DNA of 64,000 nucleotides from Termitomyces sp. T153 (Eukaryota > Basidiomycota > Agaricomycetes > Agaricales > Lyophyllaceae), in contig JACKQL020000003.1 in NCBI GenBank assembly GCA_018296165.2, forward strand, positions 930,001 to 994,000, written 5' to 3'. Both the position numbers and the translations under genes were made by a program. Positions 36,240 to 46,134 of this stretch are shown one piece after another; position 1 is the first letter of the stretch; each line of letters starts with the position of its first letter. Below the pieces are notes generated by a model. It did no database searches. It was not told where the DNA came from and saw only the letters and a list, made by a program, of their open reading frames with translations.

Positions 36240-38049
36240 ACAAGAAGTGGGGCTCAGCTGCCCCCTCACTCCTCCCCCGGAACCCCCACCATCCCTACTC
36301 CCAAATCAACCTTCATCTGGGCCTGCACCACTGCCAAGACCTCCGCCAGCCCTGGCAAAGCCTCCCCCATGTCCACTGCCACTTTCCACTATGACCCCAA
36401 GGCCACTGCATTATGCCGTCAATGCCCCGCCAGCAACCTCCCCACCCTCGCCATCCCCTGCTGCAACTCCAGAGGCTGACCCATGGGCATCTGTGCCAAC
36501 CCATCTTGGATTGATGCAAATGCCGTGGAGGCACTGTCCAAGAGAACCCAGTGCTCCTGCACCCAACCTGGCCCCAAACATGATCCATTTAGTAACAGGC
36601 AGAGAAGTGGGAACGATACTTATGAAGGATCCCTGCGCACCCTGAAGCGGCCTCATTGGCCAGCCAATCCTCCCTCTGCCTTGCTACCTCCAACTCTGCC
36701 CATAGCAGACCACCCTCCAGTGCCATTTCCTGCTCCTCTGCCTCCTCTGTGGGCCGCACCCCCCGCTGCGTCAGACGCTCCTGCAAGCCCTGTACCTCTG
36801 GCACTTGCTCCAGCACCACCCACACTGAAGTGTTCCACGCTCGCTCCAATGCCTCCTTCTCTGCCCATGCCGTGTCTCAATCCTCCCTCACCTGTCAAAG
36901 CTCCCCCTCCCATGCCATCAGCGCCGCCATTAGCACCTCCACCCGCTTGTGAAGGAAGACCTCCATGATCAAAGGTGGGGGCTCCAGAGAACTTGATGCC
37001 TGTCCCAAGGCCACATCTGGAGTAGGAGAGTGAACATGAAACTCCGGAAGACCCGCCATTGGCTCGTACCCCCATGGCCTCTTGCTAGGCCCCGCCCCCA
37101 ATGGTGGGGAAGCTCTCTGCTTCCCACAGTCTGCCACTGAGGATGCCCCCTCCCTCCACCCACCCTGTGGAGGCCCCACCTGCCCTGCAGACCACTCCAC
37201 GCTCACCTCCCCTGACATCTGGGTCTTCCGTGCCTCACCCAGCTGACTTGACACCCAGTCCTCATCCCACCCCTGCTCCATGGCAACGCATGCCACTTGC
37301 CACTCCAACAAGATCAAGCACTTCTTGTGGCTTGCACGACATGGAAGGCAAACAGAAGTGTCATGCCGCGAGCCCACAGAGGGCACATCAAAGATGCAGG
37401 CCTCGCTCTGCTGCACACAGAGAACACACTGAGAACAACGGATCAGCATATGCAACAAAGGAGAACTCAAAGACTCACCAGGGCCTCGTTTTGGCACCAT
37501 TCCAGTGTCGGGGGGCCCTGAGCCTGCGCCAATGCCCTTGCAAACTCCTCCACCGTCACCTCTGCCTGAGGGATTTGCTGCAGCAGAGGGACCCCTTCCA
37601 CATCCCCCACTGCCAATCAGGGCACTGCAGGACAAAATTTGGCCTGCCTAGGGCTCCTTGGAGAACCCACCACTACCACGGACAACTCTGCAGAACTCCA
37701 TCAGCCACCCTGAAGAAACAGGTCAATGCTGCTCATGGCTCTGGTATATTGTACCAGCTTGGCGCTGATGCTCAAACTCCTCCTTGCTGTTGTACACAAT
37801 CACCATGTCCGCACCTGAAATCAACAGGGTGGGGGAAGCAGCTGAATAACTGGGAGGGGACATGACAAAGAATTTGAGGGAGCCCCAGAGTACGTCCAAG
37901 GCCTTTTAATTGATTAGGAAGAACCCCCTCATGAAGTGGCAGCCACACTTCAACTTTGCCTCCCACGCCGCTATCACTCGCTGCAGATTATTCAATATTA
38001 CTGGGCTTCGACTCCCATGCCCCACCAATCCCCGACCCACTCCCCACAT
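36240..38049 (-). pseudogene. Antisense Zn2Cys6-like/coiled-coil gene carried by element B
   Basis: Homologue of the plus-strand gene at 24415-26320, at the same place relative to the 3' LTR. The ATG at 38049 is 31 bp inside the LTR edge and starts MWGVGRGLVGHGSR. The cysteine array at 37428-37318 keeps the identical C-x2-C-x6-C-x15-C-x2-C-x6-C spacing. Then come CGKQRASPPLGAGPSKRP and a Glu/Leu/Gln-rich coiled-coil-like stretch (36849-36589: LEQVPEVQGLQERLTQRG, LLWAELEVARQREDWLA). A 246-codon frame (37635-36895) is open, but the full gene has stops. Same gene in two separately inserted elements argues that it is an element gene, not a chance frame. Confidence 0.65.
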
Positions 38050-38080
38050 CTTGAGGGTCTCAATGCTAAAGGGGGGGTGA

Positions 38081-39231
38081 TGTCACGACCCATTCCCTGA
38101 AGCCCCATACACCGCCCAACAAACCCCCGTTCCCCTGGAACCCCCCCCCCCCAATGCTTTGTCAAACTTCCCCAACACTCTGTGCCTACTCCAGCTAACT
38201 CCAACACATTCTTGGCTAACTCCAATGGCCCCCTGGCCAACTCTGATGTCTTCCCTGCAGCCACCAGCACTTCTCCTGGACTTCCTGAGCCCCTGGGACC
38301 ACTCCCCCGCCATGCCTGACCCCATTACATGTAATCAACTCAACACCCTGGCTCCCCCGACTTACCCTGGGGTATCACGACAACCTTGGAACGGACCACA
38401 TCACAATTGATCCCATCAACATATCAACACAGCCTGCCCTCTGGTCGTAACTGACACCTGTCAACTCCACCAAGCTCTGCCAAGCCCTGCCACCACAGCT
38501 GACATCTCCGGAGCTCTTCAGTAGTTAGTATATAAGACATAGAGTAGCTCCTCATACTCTAGTCTTGAGATTATCTACTTATCTACATACCGGCCTTTCC
38601 TGATGTGTTCCTGATTGTTTCTTCTCATGTTTGTGTCCCATGTCTCATTTTCCTTATTCTCAGTCTCCCAGTCTTATCTCATCTCTGTTCTGTTATCTTT
38701 TTGTTATCATTCCATGTCTCCACCTAAATCTATTCTTGTTCTCATCTCGTCTTTGTCTCATTTCGTTTGACTCCATCTCGTCCCATTTGATTCTGTCTAT
38801 TGTGTTCAAGTCCTCTCAACCATAATGTCCTCATGAACTCTGCAGTTACAATTACAAACTTCTGACACTTGTTACCAACCTCAGACCCTGCTATACACTC
38901 AGCTCCAAACCCCATCAACCTCTATTGATCCCCCATCAGAACTCCGGCTCCACTCCTGTCATCCATGTAGCCTCTGCCTCCTCCACACCTGCAATACTCA
39001 CACATGGACTTATGCCTGAACCCCACCAAGCCTGTCCCCCTTTCCCGCAACTCGTCCTCTACTCCTCTAGACCTCCCTGAACTTGCTCGGATCAACTTCC
39101 CCTGGCTATCCTCACAAGTCCCCAGTGTTTGGAATACCTCCAAATGCCTGGTTGTCAGTGCAGGGAATCATGTCTGCCTAGTAAGGACTCGCCCAGTGTA
39201 GCTGAGCCCCTATGGTCAGCAGAACCTGACA
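38081..39231 (+). repeat. 3' LTR of element B
   Basis: 1151 bp, TGTCACGACC to AACCTGACA, with TATATAAG at 38529-38536. Followed by the AGCTT target duplication. Confidence 0.92.
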
Positions 39232-39890
39232 AGCTTGGAACATAGTCAGACACTGAGTTAGGAAGATTTGCCACTTCTGGGGATCACAGCTGGTGAAGGG
39301 TTTGGGCTTCTGAATGTCAAGTTTACCTTCCCAGGCCAGTGCATTGCAAGTATTGTCCTGTGAGCTTTGAGCTCGGGGTGGGGGTCCAGCATTGTAGTAG
39401 TAATAATAGTTGTTTCCATTTCCGCACTGGAGGAGGAAGTTGTCTATGGCCAGGCCCCATCCTCCAGGGGGTCCGCCATTGGGTGGTCCTCTGCTGGGGG
39501 GTTGGCCCGCATTGCCCAGGGCAGGCTCCGGGGTCCATCAAGGGGGAGGGGGTCCTCCAGGAGTAGAGGGTCCAAAGTAATTTGTGTCAGTGGGAGGGTT
39601 AGGCATTGGAGCAGGTGGGGGGCAAGGGGGGTTGGTGGGAAAGGGTGGTCAGGGTGCTCCAGGGCCCATGGGCTGTTGTGGGGGAACTGGGGCATTGGGA
39701 TGGAGTGGAGGGGCGTTGACATGGGGGGTGCGGAGATCGAAGTGGGGACGGGTTGGTCTTGTGGGGGGTGCGGAGATCGAAGTGGGGGGGGTTGGTCTTG
39801 TGGGGGGCCATTGCATGGGGCATGCTTGTCAGTGGGATTACCAGGCTTGTCGATGTAGGAGAGAGTCCAGTTGTTGTCGTCGACACATGG
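39232..39890 (-). pseudogene. Gag of element A, N-terminal part
   Basis: The start MSTTTTGLSPTS is at 39886. A Pro-rich leader with GNNYYYYNAGPPPRAQSS follows, then ALAWEGKLDIQKPKPFTSCD and FLTQCLTMFQA, which runs into the AGCTT duplication and continues at 31743. A 40 bp tandem duplication (39722-39801) lies in the leader. Confidence 0.75.
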
Positions 39891-40180
39891 GGACAGCTGT
39901 TGGGAGTGGAGTTTGGGGACGGTGGGCTGGTCCCAGGTTTGAAAGGTGCTGGAGATGGAGTTGGCCTAGGGACAAGTGGAGAGGGCCAAGGTATGAGCAG
40001 CTAGTTGGTCAAACAATCCCCCTGCAGGGTTAAGGTTCCTCAAGATGCTGGAGGCCACATTGAGTTCTTCCTGCTGACAGGGAACAGGAGGCAGGGCTTT
40101 GCTTTGCATCCTGATGGGTTCCTTGCATTGCACATGGAAGAAGCAAGTGGGGTCCAGAGGATCTTTGAAGGGGTGGGGGT
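39891..40180. other. Junction of elements A and O with a third partial element
   Basis: No 5' LTR of A is found. At 40013-40050 the sequence AATCCCCCTGCAGGGTTAAGG..CTCAAGATG parallels the polypurine tract and antisense-gene start of A (24384-24417). So a 3'-end fragment of another minus-strand relative appears to be wedged between A and O. Confidence 0.4.
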
Positions 40181-40650
40181 TTGGACTAGTGTGGATTTCT
40201 GTTTACAAGCCAGGAGACCATGTGTACTTGGATAGCTCAAATATTAAGACAACAAGGCCATTTCAAAAACTGTCACATCATCATCTTGGCCCCTTCATGG
40301 TTGAGAAGAAGGTGGGGCCTTTAGCATACTGACTTAAGCTCTTAGCAGGCCTATGCTAATTGTGCCCAGTCTTCAATGTTATCAAACTTTTTCTAATACC
40401 AAAAGCTTGAATTCTTGGCTGCCACTCTAAGCCACCTCCACCACCAGTCCTGGTCAATGATAAGGAGGAGTATGAGGTGGAGGAAATCTTGGATAGTAGG
40501 ATATTCCAAGAGAAGCTGCAGCTCAAACTGAAGTGGAAGGAATATGGCATTGAGAACATCTCTTGGGAACCACAGGCCAATGTGTGTGCACCTGCTCTGG
40601 TCTGGAACTTCTACTACAAACATCCCAATGCCCCAAAAGCCATTTGAGGC
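40181..40650 (+). pseudogene. Integrase tail and chromodomain of chromovirus O
   Basis: Reads VYKPGDHVYLDSSNIKTT, QKLSHHHLGPFMVEKKVGPL, then the chromodomain EEYEVEEILDSRIFQEKL and LKWKEYGIENISWEPQ, ending NAPKAI. Several stops lie between the parts. The chromodomain itself is open. Confidence 0.8.
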
Positions 40651-40735
40651 ATCTACCCCCCTTTCAACAGCTGACCAGGCAATCTGTGACTTCTTCTACC
40701 CAGTGCATCAAGATGCTGCATGCTAGAGGGGAGTA

Positions 40736-41420
40736 TGTCAGGGAACCACCAATGCACGTGTTTTGGTCATGTGATTGGTCACATGATCAGTTGCCATGTC
40801 CTGTGCAGAAGCCACATGGCAAGGTATGCACATGTTTTGGTCATGTGATTGGTCACATGATCAGTTGCCATGTGCATTTGGCACAGAAGCCACATGGCAA
40901 GGTCACATGACTTTGAGTAGATTTTCTGAACCCTGGCATGGGAGATCCTCAGACTTGTTCTCTTTGGATCTTCCTTTGCTAGGTGTTGTCAGGGGACATC
41001 CCACTTGTTTCCCCTTCTCCTTCTCCAGTTCTTGTCAGATTTCCCCCACTAGAGTCTTCTTCATTCTCCTTTCTTTTCCCTATCTATTGGTCTTAGTTTT
41101 AGCCCTCAGGCTGCACCAGTTCTCTGTCAATAATTCAGACAAGTGTGGCCCCTTTGACACTGCCATCAGCTTATGTAACTGCTGACCAATTGCTGACACA
41201 TTACTTTTGTCTTTTTTCTGTCATACTGTACAGTTGTTTCTCACACTTCTGAAGCCTCTAAAGCATCACACCTGGCCTAGGGAATCCTCAGACTTGTTCT
41301 CTTTGGATTTCCCTTTGCCAGGTGAGTAGTTATCTCAGTAGACACTGTACAGTACTGAATAGACTTTGGATTTTCCTTTGCCAGTCATGTAATTGAGCCA
41401 CAGCCTCCAGAGTGTAGTCC
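40736..41420 (+). repeat. 3' LTR of chromovirus O with an internal duplication
   Basis: Starts TGTCAGGGAACCACC after the polypurine tract. Compared with the 5' LTR it has about 340 bp of extra sequence between two copies of CCTCAGACTTGTTCTCTTTG (40941 and 41284). It then resumes with TGAATAGACTTTGGAT and GAGCCACAGCCTCCAGAG. Confidence 0.65.
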
Positions 41421-41998
41421 TACTTGTAGATATTGTACTGTATATGCTGTAGTCAGCAGCCTCTGGCTTAGTCATAGGTACTTAGTTATTTAGTAGCCTG
41501 TAGTATTTAGGCAGACCTGAGGATAGAACATCCCCAGTCCAGTAATAAGACCCTATTCTCACTGACTGATTTCCATCTTTTTCTATGTTTTTGGCAACTT
41601 TCAGAATTTCCAGTTTCTACACAACATAATGGTCATGTGACTTGTTCACATGTGGTTTAGGCCCTCAGCCACCACTCTAGCAACTAGCATACTGGCTGTC
41701 ATTCCAGGTGTCAAATAGCTATAGTCAGGTTTTTAACTTGCATAAGCCATTCCTTCTGACTCACCTATGTTGCTAGTGCCTCTTTATACTATTATAAACT
41801 CCTTTTAGTTTTATTACTTTTATTGATGATGAATACTGTCATGTTTTCTATACAACCATTGAAGAATCACACCTTGTCATTAGCCCCAGACTTCAGATCT
41901 AAGTCTAGCAACTTTGAAGCATCTTCTTTTGCTCTAGCACACTCTCTATTGAGTTAGCATTCTTATTGTTTTGCCCAGCCAGTGCCACTGTAATGTTT
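41421..41998. other. Unassigned repeat-derived sequence
   Basis: Contains GTAGTCAGCAGCCTCTGGCTTAG-like sequence that recurs inside the insertion at 48.6-49.2 kb, so it is LTR-derived. The rest is AT-rich with no frame of interest. Confidence 0.4.
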
Positions 41999-42207
41999 CT
42001 GTTATGGGTTGTGCAGCTTATGATTCACACCTCATAAGTCAAAACTAGTCAATTGATCTTGTCTACAAAGTATGAAGTAAGGTGCTGCCTTATATAATTA
42101 AACTATGAGTATTAATAAGGTAGCATCATGTAATGCTACAGCATAATAATAATAAGTAAATGAATATTATACAATTATAATGAAGACATGTTGGATGCTC
42201 TGTTACA
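41999..42207 (-). repeat. Second copy of the short LTR
   Basis: 209 bp, TGTAATG to TGTTACA, homologous to 17414-17631. It is followed by the same polypurine-complement and about 250 bp of homologous internal sequence (to about 42460), then truncated. Confidence 0.6.
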
Positions 42208-42527
42208 TACCCACCTTTTGAGTTCATCAACAGACTCATAACTAATTATAAAACAAATAAGGGGGTAGGATTATGGCATCCCACCTGAGAGTCTCCACCA
42301 GGACCTGAGCATGGGCCCTTCTGTCAAAGCTGAGGTAGGACCAACTGGTCCTACTTAATAAGATGGACATGGTAAGATCCCAGTGTGCTGCCCAACTGCA
42401 CTGGGTGATAATATTGGGCACTCAGCTAGCTCATGTAAACCAGAGGCTTGGCCTCCCTCATCAGCAGTGGCAACATTCCCCAGCCTGTACTTTGTATTTT
42501 GCTCTACAAATATCAATAACCTAACTG

Positions 42528-43316
42528 AATGAAGTGAAGTTGGGTCTGAGTCTTGACAAAAACTACAGACTTGTGCTGAAGGCACAGACCATAACTTGTT
42601 GATCATGCCCCATTGCTATCATTTTTCTCAGAGGTCCAGTTTAAAAAAACATAGAGCTCAAGTAGATTTTGAGAAGTAAAGATATTCAACTACATTACTA
42701 GATTCTTTGATAAAAGATGGTGGGTTTTCTGGATGGAACCAGCTTGAGAAGGCAGAAAGAATGATTACAGCAATATAGCATGTGTAAAATAGATAGAGTC
42801 AATGAGAAAATTAGATGTTCATATGTCAGATATAGCAAGTTGAAGAAGACAGATGAGTGATGCATAATAAATCTTGATCTGATAGAACATTAAAAAGGGA
42901 TTATTGAAGCATGATCACCACTTCTCATGTTACTTCCTAAGAATCATGTGAGAAATCTTGGAATACTTATAAAAAGAAAGCTTTATTTGATTGAACAAAA
43001 TAAAATTAAAATTATAGTAGAGACTTACATCTACTAAAACAGTGACAGTATTATAAGCACATTGATTGAAAGAAGACCCAAGTTGGCATGGTAAGAGAAA
43101 TAAGTGGAAAAGCTCCATTTACATGATAATCTTGGTTATCTCATGGAGAAACTCTTACAAATAAAAATCACAACTAAAAATCAAAGACCCAACCTCACTT
43201 GGGTCTGGATCTCAGCATTGAATTAATGGAATACAAAGACCTAACCAAACAAAGTTAGGTTGGGTCTGCCAGGTCTTAGCAAGAGATACAGGCCTGTGCC
43301 GAAGGCACAGACCCAT
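42528..43316. repeat. Pair of ~85 bp direct repeats flanking ~620 bp
   Basis: 42528-42605 and 43228-43315 share ACCTAAC..GTTGGGTCTG..CTTGTGCTGAAGGCACAGACC-like sequence. The right copy keeps CpG (GTGCCGAAGGCACAG) and the left has decayed. The interior has no gene. It could be a small terminal-repeat element or a non-coding repeat; unresolved. Confidence 0.4.
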
Positions 43317-43864
43317 ACATTGCTCGTTTGTATACTATACAACGTATATACGGAGATCAGCGCTGAGTAGATTTGATCGACTTCGCTTATAGTCAGCCCC
43401 CGACAGCGGATTTTTTGATTCGCGGGCGTAAAAAAAGAGGACGTGGCTCATGGCTTACATTACATTACCGGTGTAGAGTACGACCATTACTTTACCCCCG
43501 CCTCTGAGCCCAGCATTGTGGCTTGCCGGCGGTATAAACAGATTCATTCATTCATTCATTCTGTCTAACTAAACTCTTGGTTAGTACATATTCAAAGATA
43601 TATGACTATTGACAGACAAACTTCACGTGCTACCTCGGTCCCGTTGCCAGGGAGAATCTTCGCAACTAAAAAACCTGAGAAACGCTGCAAAGCATCTAAT
43701 ACGAATACAGAATAGTGTACTAGTTACAGGGCGCGTACGAGCATTGGATGTGCGTAGTCTAAGCACGTCTGATGATAGAATAGAATATATGGACGGCATA
43801 ACGCTGAACGTTGATGGTATAAATGTATAGCTTCCAGCCTGATGTATATATGTCCAGTCCTGAT
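43317..43864. other. Host intergenic sequence
   Basis: CpG returns abruptly at about 43320, marking the edge of the transposon island. (ATTC)4 at about 43542-43560. A 73-codon frame (43609-43830) has no family resemblance. Downstream of the transporter gene. Confidence 0.45.
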
Positions 43865-45209
43865 TCATTCCTTCGGCTTATGCTCCTTTCCTAACTCTAT
43901 GTCCTCCATTTTGACACGCTCATATGAGCCGGGTTTTTGAGTTTCCTGGTTTTTGACCCAGGTGTAGTATATTGAACCAAGTAGGATGGTGGCGATGGAT
44001 GTAGCACGCCCACTCATGAGTTCAGAGGTAAACAGACGGGTTATAGACAGGTTGAAGGACAATAAGGACATACCTTGTGATAATATCATGGAAGAGCCAC
44101 ATTCCAAGGAGGGAAGCGGCAACGCCACGGACGGCAGAGGAGACCATGTGAGTGATGGGCGAAGTAACTTTGATGGACAGCAAGCTTGCGATGCTCATGA
44201 GGAAACCAAGTGCACCCTGCGAGATAGACTTCAGCCTGCCGTGTTAGTGGGTAATAGAGACGACCTGCCGTAATCAGGGATCCCCAGAGGAATGTCGCTA
44301 GCAAGCTCATTGTCCCTTCCGCGACTACAGCTTCAACAAAGAAGATCTCCATAATACCTGGCCCTTCGCCAACGAGCAAGCAGATTGGCAGAAGCACGAT
44401 GGCACTCAAAAGATTTGTGTACCACGAAAGGAGAAGAGCACTTCCATCAACTACTTTGAGGCTCTCTTTGATAACGACGGAATGAAGGGCAGTAATTCCG
44501 GAGCTGACGACACCGAAAAAGACACCTAGCATGGAAACCTTGGTGCCGTCAAGGAAAACGCCAATGAAGAAGCCGATGGTGACAACGCCACATGCGACCA
44601 AGATCCGCAAAGATGGTATGGAGCGAAATGCGAAGTAGGAAGTTACTATAGTGAAGGGGAGAACCAAACCACGAGCAACTTGATAGAACGAGGCGTCAAC
44701 ATATTTCAGCGTGTAATTACTGAAGCTGCAGACGGTATGAGTAAGCCTTCCGTACTAGCTAGTAGACAGACCCATACCTGAGACCGATGACGTTCAAGGC
44801 GACCATCGAAACCAGGCCTTTACAAACATTAGGATCAAACGTCAATCTATCTGGTAGTAGCCGTAGTGCGTCCGAAGCAACAAATAGCACGACTGCAATA
44901 ATTAGTTGCGTCCACAGAAAAAATAGAGGTGCGGAGGTCACGTTAAGAACCCATTTGTTGCTGAACAGGACTTAAGCACTTCGAATTAAGTGAAGCGGCC
45001 AAGCTTACGCCATAACCATCTGCCAACGAAGCATCAACAAACCTCGTGCAAGTTCCCAAAAGTACAACAACTCACCGACAACGCAGCAACGAGATAGAAC
45101 ATGACGACTCCCGTCTACAACAGCTTTCAGCAAGCGCTGAGGTAACCAGCTCATAGGTAATACGTACCACAAGGCCTCGCGAGGCGGGCTTTTCATTATG
45201 AGACGTCAT
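43865..45209 (-). CDS. Nucleotide-sugar transporter, SLC35C/GDP-fucose-transporter-like
   Basis: Predicted Golgi/ER antiporter of 340 residues and about ten membrane helices (TPT/DMT superfamily). Exons (minus): 45209-45168, 45114-45076, 45019-45009, 44960-44778, 44725-44269, 44216-44074, 44012-43865; the total is 1023 nt in one frame. Recognisable blocks are MVMANKWVLNVTSAPLFFLW, FSNYTLKYVDASFYQVARGL, VVTIGFFIGVFLDGT, and SIKVTSPITHMVSSAVRGVA, ending in a basic, Glu-rich tail. Exon 3 is only 11 nt. Intron 5 is GC-AG (donor CG|GCAGGT), needed to reach GALGFLMSIA in frame. GDP-fucose is the proposed cargo from family resemblance and the nearby fucose genes; other GDP- or UDP-sugars cannot be excluded. 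Confidence 0.82.
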
Positions 45210-45782
45210 AAAAGTCAACGGGAGTTTGTGCAGCACAGATTAACGAAAGGTAGGTGCTTCCGCGAAAGCAAATCCGTGCTCGTGTTGCAGGGTTTTATGG
45301 AGAAGCCTGTTGGCACTCACCACCTCTTTACATGTGACTTGTGACATTTTCATCACACTACACCGCATATCCCCATTCTCTCAGTTTTTACATAATTCAA
45401 TGTGCGTTACCCTTATTGCTGTCTTTTTGAACTGCCCTACTTGTTCCATTGTCTCATTTCTATATGGTGCTCAACGCTCGCTCTTGCTCTTCCCTTATTT
45501 GCTTGCTATGTGCCATTTTTGAGAACAAAGCGGGATGAATCCGCACTTGAAGTTAACCTTTCTTGGGCTCGTGACCATTTTATCGAACTTCATGTGTTCT
45601 CATGATTCGTCGTTTTCTGCCTATGCACTGCATTCTACACCAGATCCATAAGATATTCTGATTGTCATACTCTGGAACCTGAGTCAAGAATTGATGTAGT
45701 TCTAAAGACCCATGAAAAAGCCTTGTCGGATACTTTCGAGAGTTGACTGATGCATTATCTGAAGGCCCATCATTTGATTGAC
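45210..45782. other. Intergenic, upstream of the transporter
   Basis: CpG-containing but gene-free. Short frames at 45310-45605 look fortuitous. It should hold the transporter promoter. Confidence 0.4.
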
Positions 45783-46134
45783 TTAAAGCTGTTGTTGCGC
45801 TGCCTGTGCTTGTGCGACAACCTGCATCTCCCTCTCAGCCTTCTTCTGTTTCGCGGTTGCTATTGCATTCGTCACTTTATCGATCATGGCTTGTACTGGA
45901 GCTGGGGGGAGGACGTTGTGCGGAAGATCACCCCAGCGCTGATAGATTTGAAGGTTGTATTTCCTGAGTATGCGGCTCAGGAACTCCCAATGCTGCGAGG
46001 GTTCAGAGAGAAGGTCCATTCCGGTGATATCAATGAAACCTTTTCGCGTTACAGCAGGCAAGGTGAGCTTGGCACAGCCGACGGGCGCGGAAGAAGATGG
46101 TGTTCGATCGACAACAGATCAAAAACGTTTCTTA
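45783..46134 (-). pseudogene. 3' fragment of an unidentified host gene, cut by a TIR element
   Basis: The open frame reads APVGCAKLTLPAVTRKGFID, then HWEFLSRILRKYNLQIYQRW and PPAPVQAMIDKVTNAIATA, ending in a Gln/Ala/Lys-rich helix. CpG and codon use look like host coding sequence. The family is not recognised. The frame runs upstream straight into the left inverted repeat of the TIR element, so the 5' part is lost or lies far away. It could still be the last exon of a live gene if the element is spliced out; not provable here. Confidence 0.4.

Larger units (their letters stand above)
31744..39231 (+). mobile_element. Element B: 7.5 kb LTR retrotransposon derivative nested in gag of A
   Basis: 5' LTR 31744-32892 and 3' LTR 38081-39231, flanked by the 5 bp duplication AGCTT (31739-31743 and 39232-39236). 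A polypurine tract (TAAAGGGGGGGTGA) directly precedes the 3' LTR. The 5.2 kb interior has no detectable reverse transcriptase, RNase H, integrase or chromodomain. It has a Pro/Ser/Thr-rich plus-strand stretch (32.9-36.1 kb) and the antisense Zn2Cys6-like gene on the minus strand. This fits a large retrotransposon derivative mobilised by enzymes of an A-type relative. Confidence 0.85.
23352..40012 (-). mobile_element. Chromovirus A (Ty3/Gypsy, minus strand), hosting element B
   Basis: Order on the minus strand: gag (39890-39232, interrupted by B, continuing 31743-30930), two retropepsin domains, reverse transcriptase, RNase H, integrase, chromodomain (26707-26498), an antisense gene on the plus strand, polypurine tract, 3' LTR. 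The 5' LTR expected to the right of 39890 is missing. Instead a polypurine-like and antisense-start-like fragment of a related element appears at 40013-40060. Removing B and its 5 bp duplication rejoins gag in frame. Many arginine codons are changed, so the element is dead. Confidence 0.78.
20789..41420 (+). mobile_element. Chromovirus O (Ty3/Gypsy), interrupted and internally deleted
   Basis: Plus-strand LTR retrotransposon: 5' LTR, gag (from 21260), CCHC knuckle, protease region to 23351, then integrase tail and chromodomain at 40181-40650, polypurine tract (AGAGGGGAGTA) and 3' LTR from 40736. Reverse transcriptase, RNase H and integrase core are absent between the two halves; elements A and B occupy that space. 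Loss of about 3 kb of pol must have accompanied or followed the insertion of A. Confidence 0.75.

Noticed and set aside
32999..36656. Many overlapping Gly-rich or Pro-rich frames on both strands of element B
   Set aside because: C-rich sequence gives long stop-free frames on both strands by composition; none has a domain.
44221..44268. GT-AG intron (GTCGTC..CGCAG) in the transporter
   Set aside because: It leads into a frame that stops after about 40 non-family residues; the GC donor four bases upstream restores the conserved helix.
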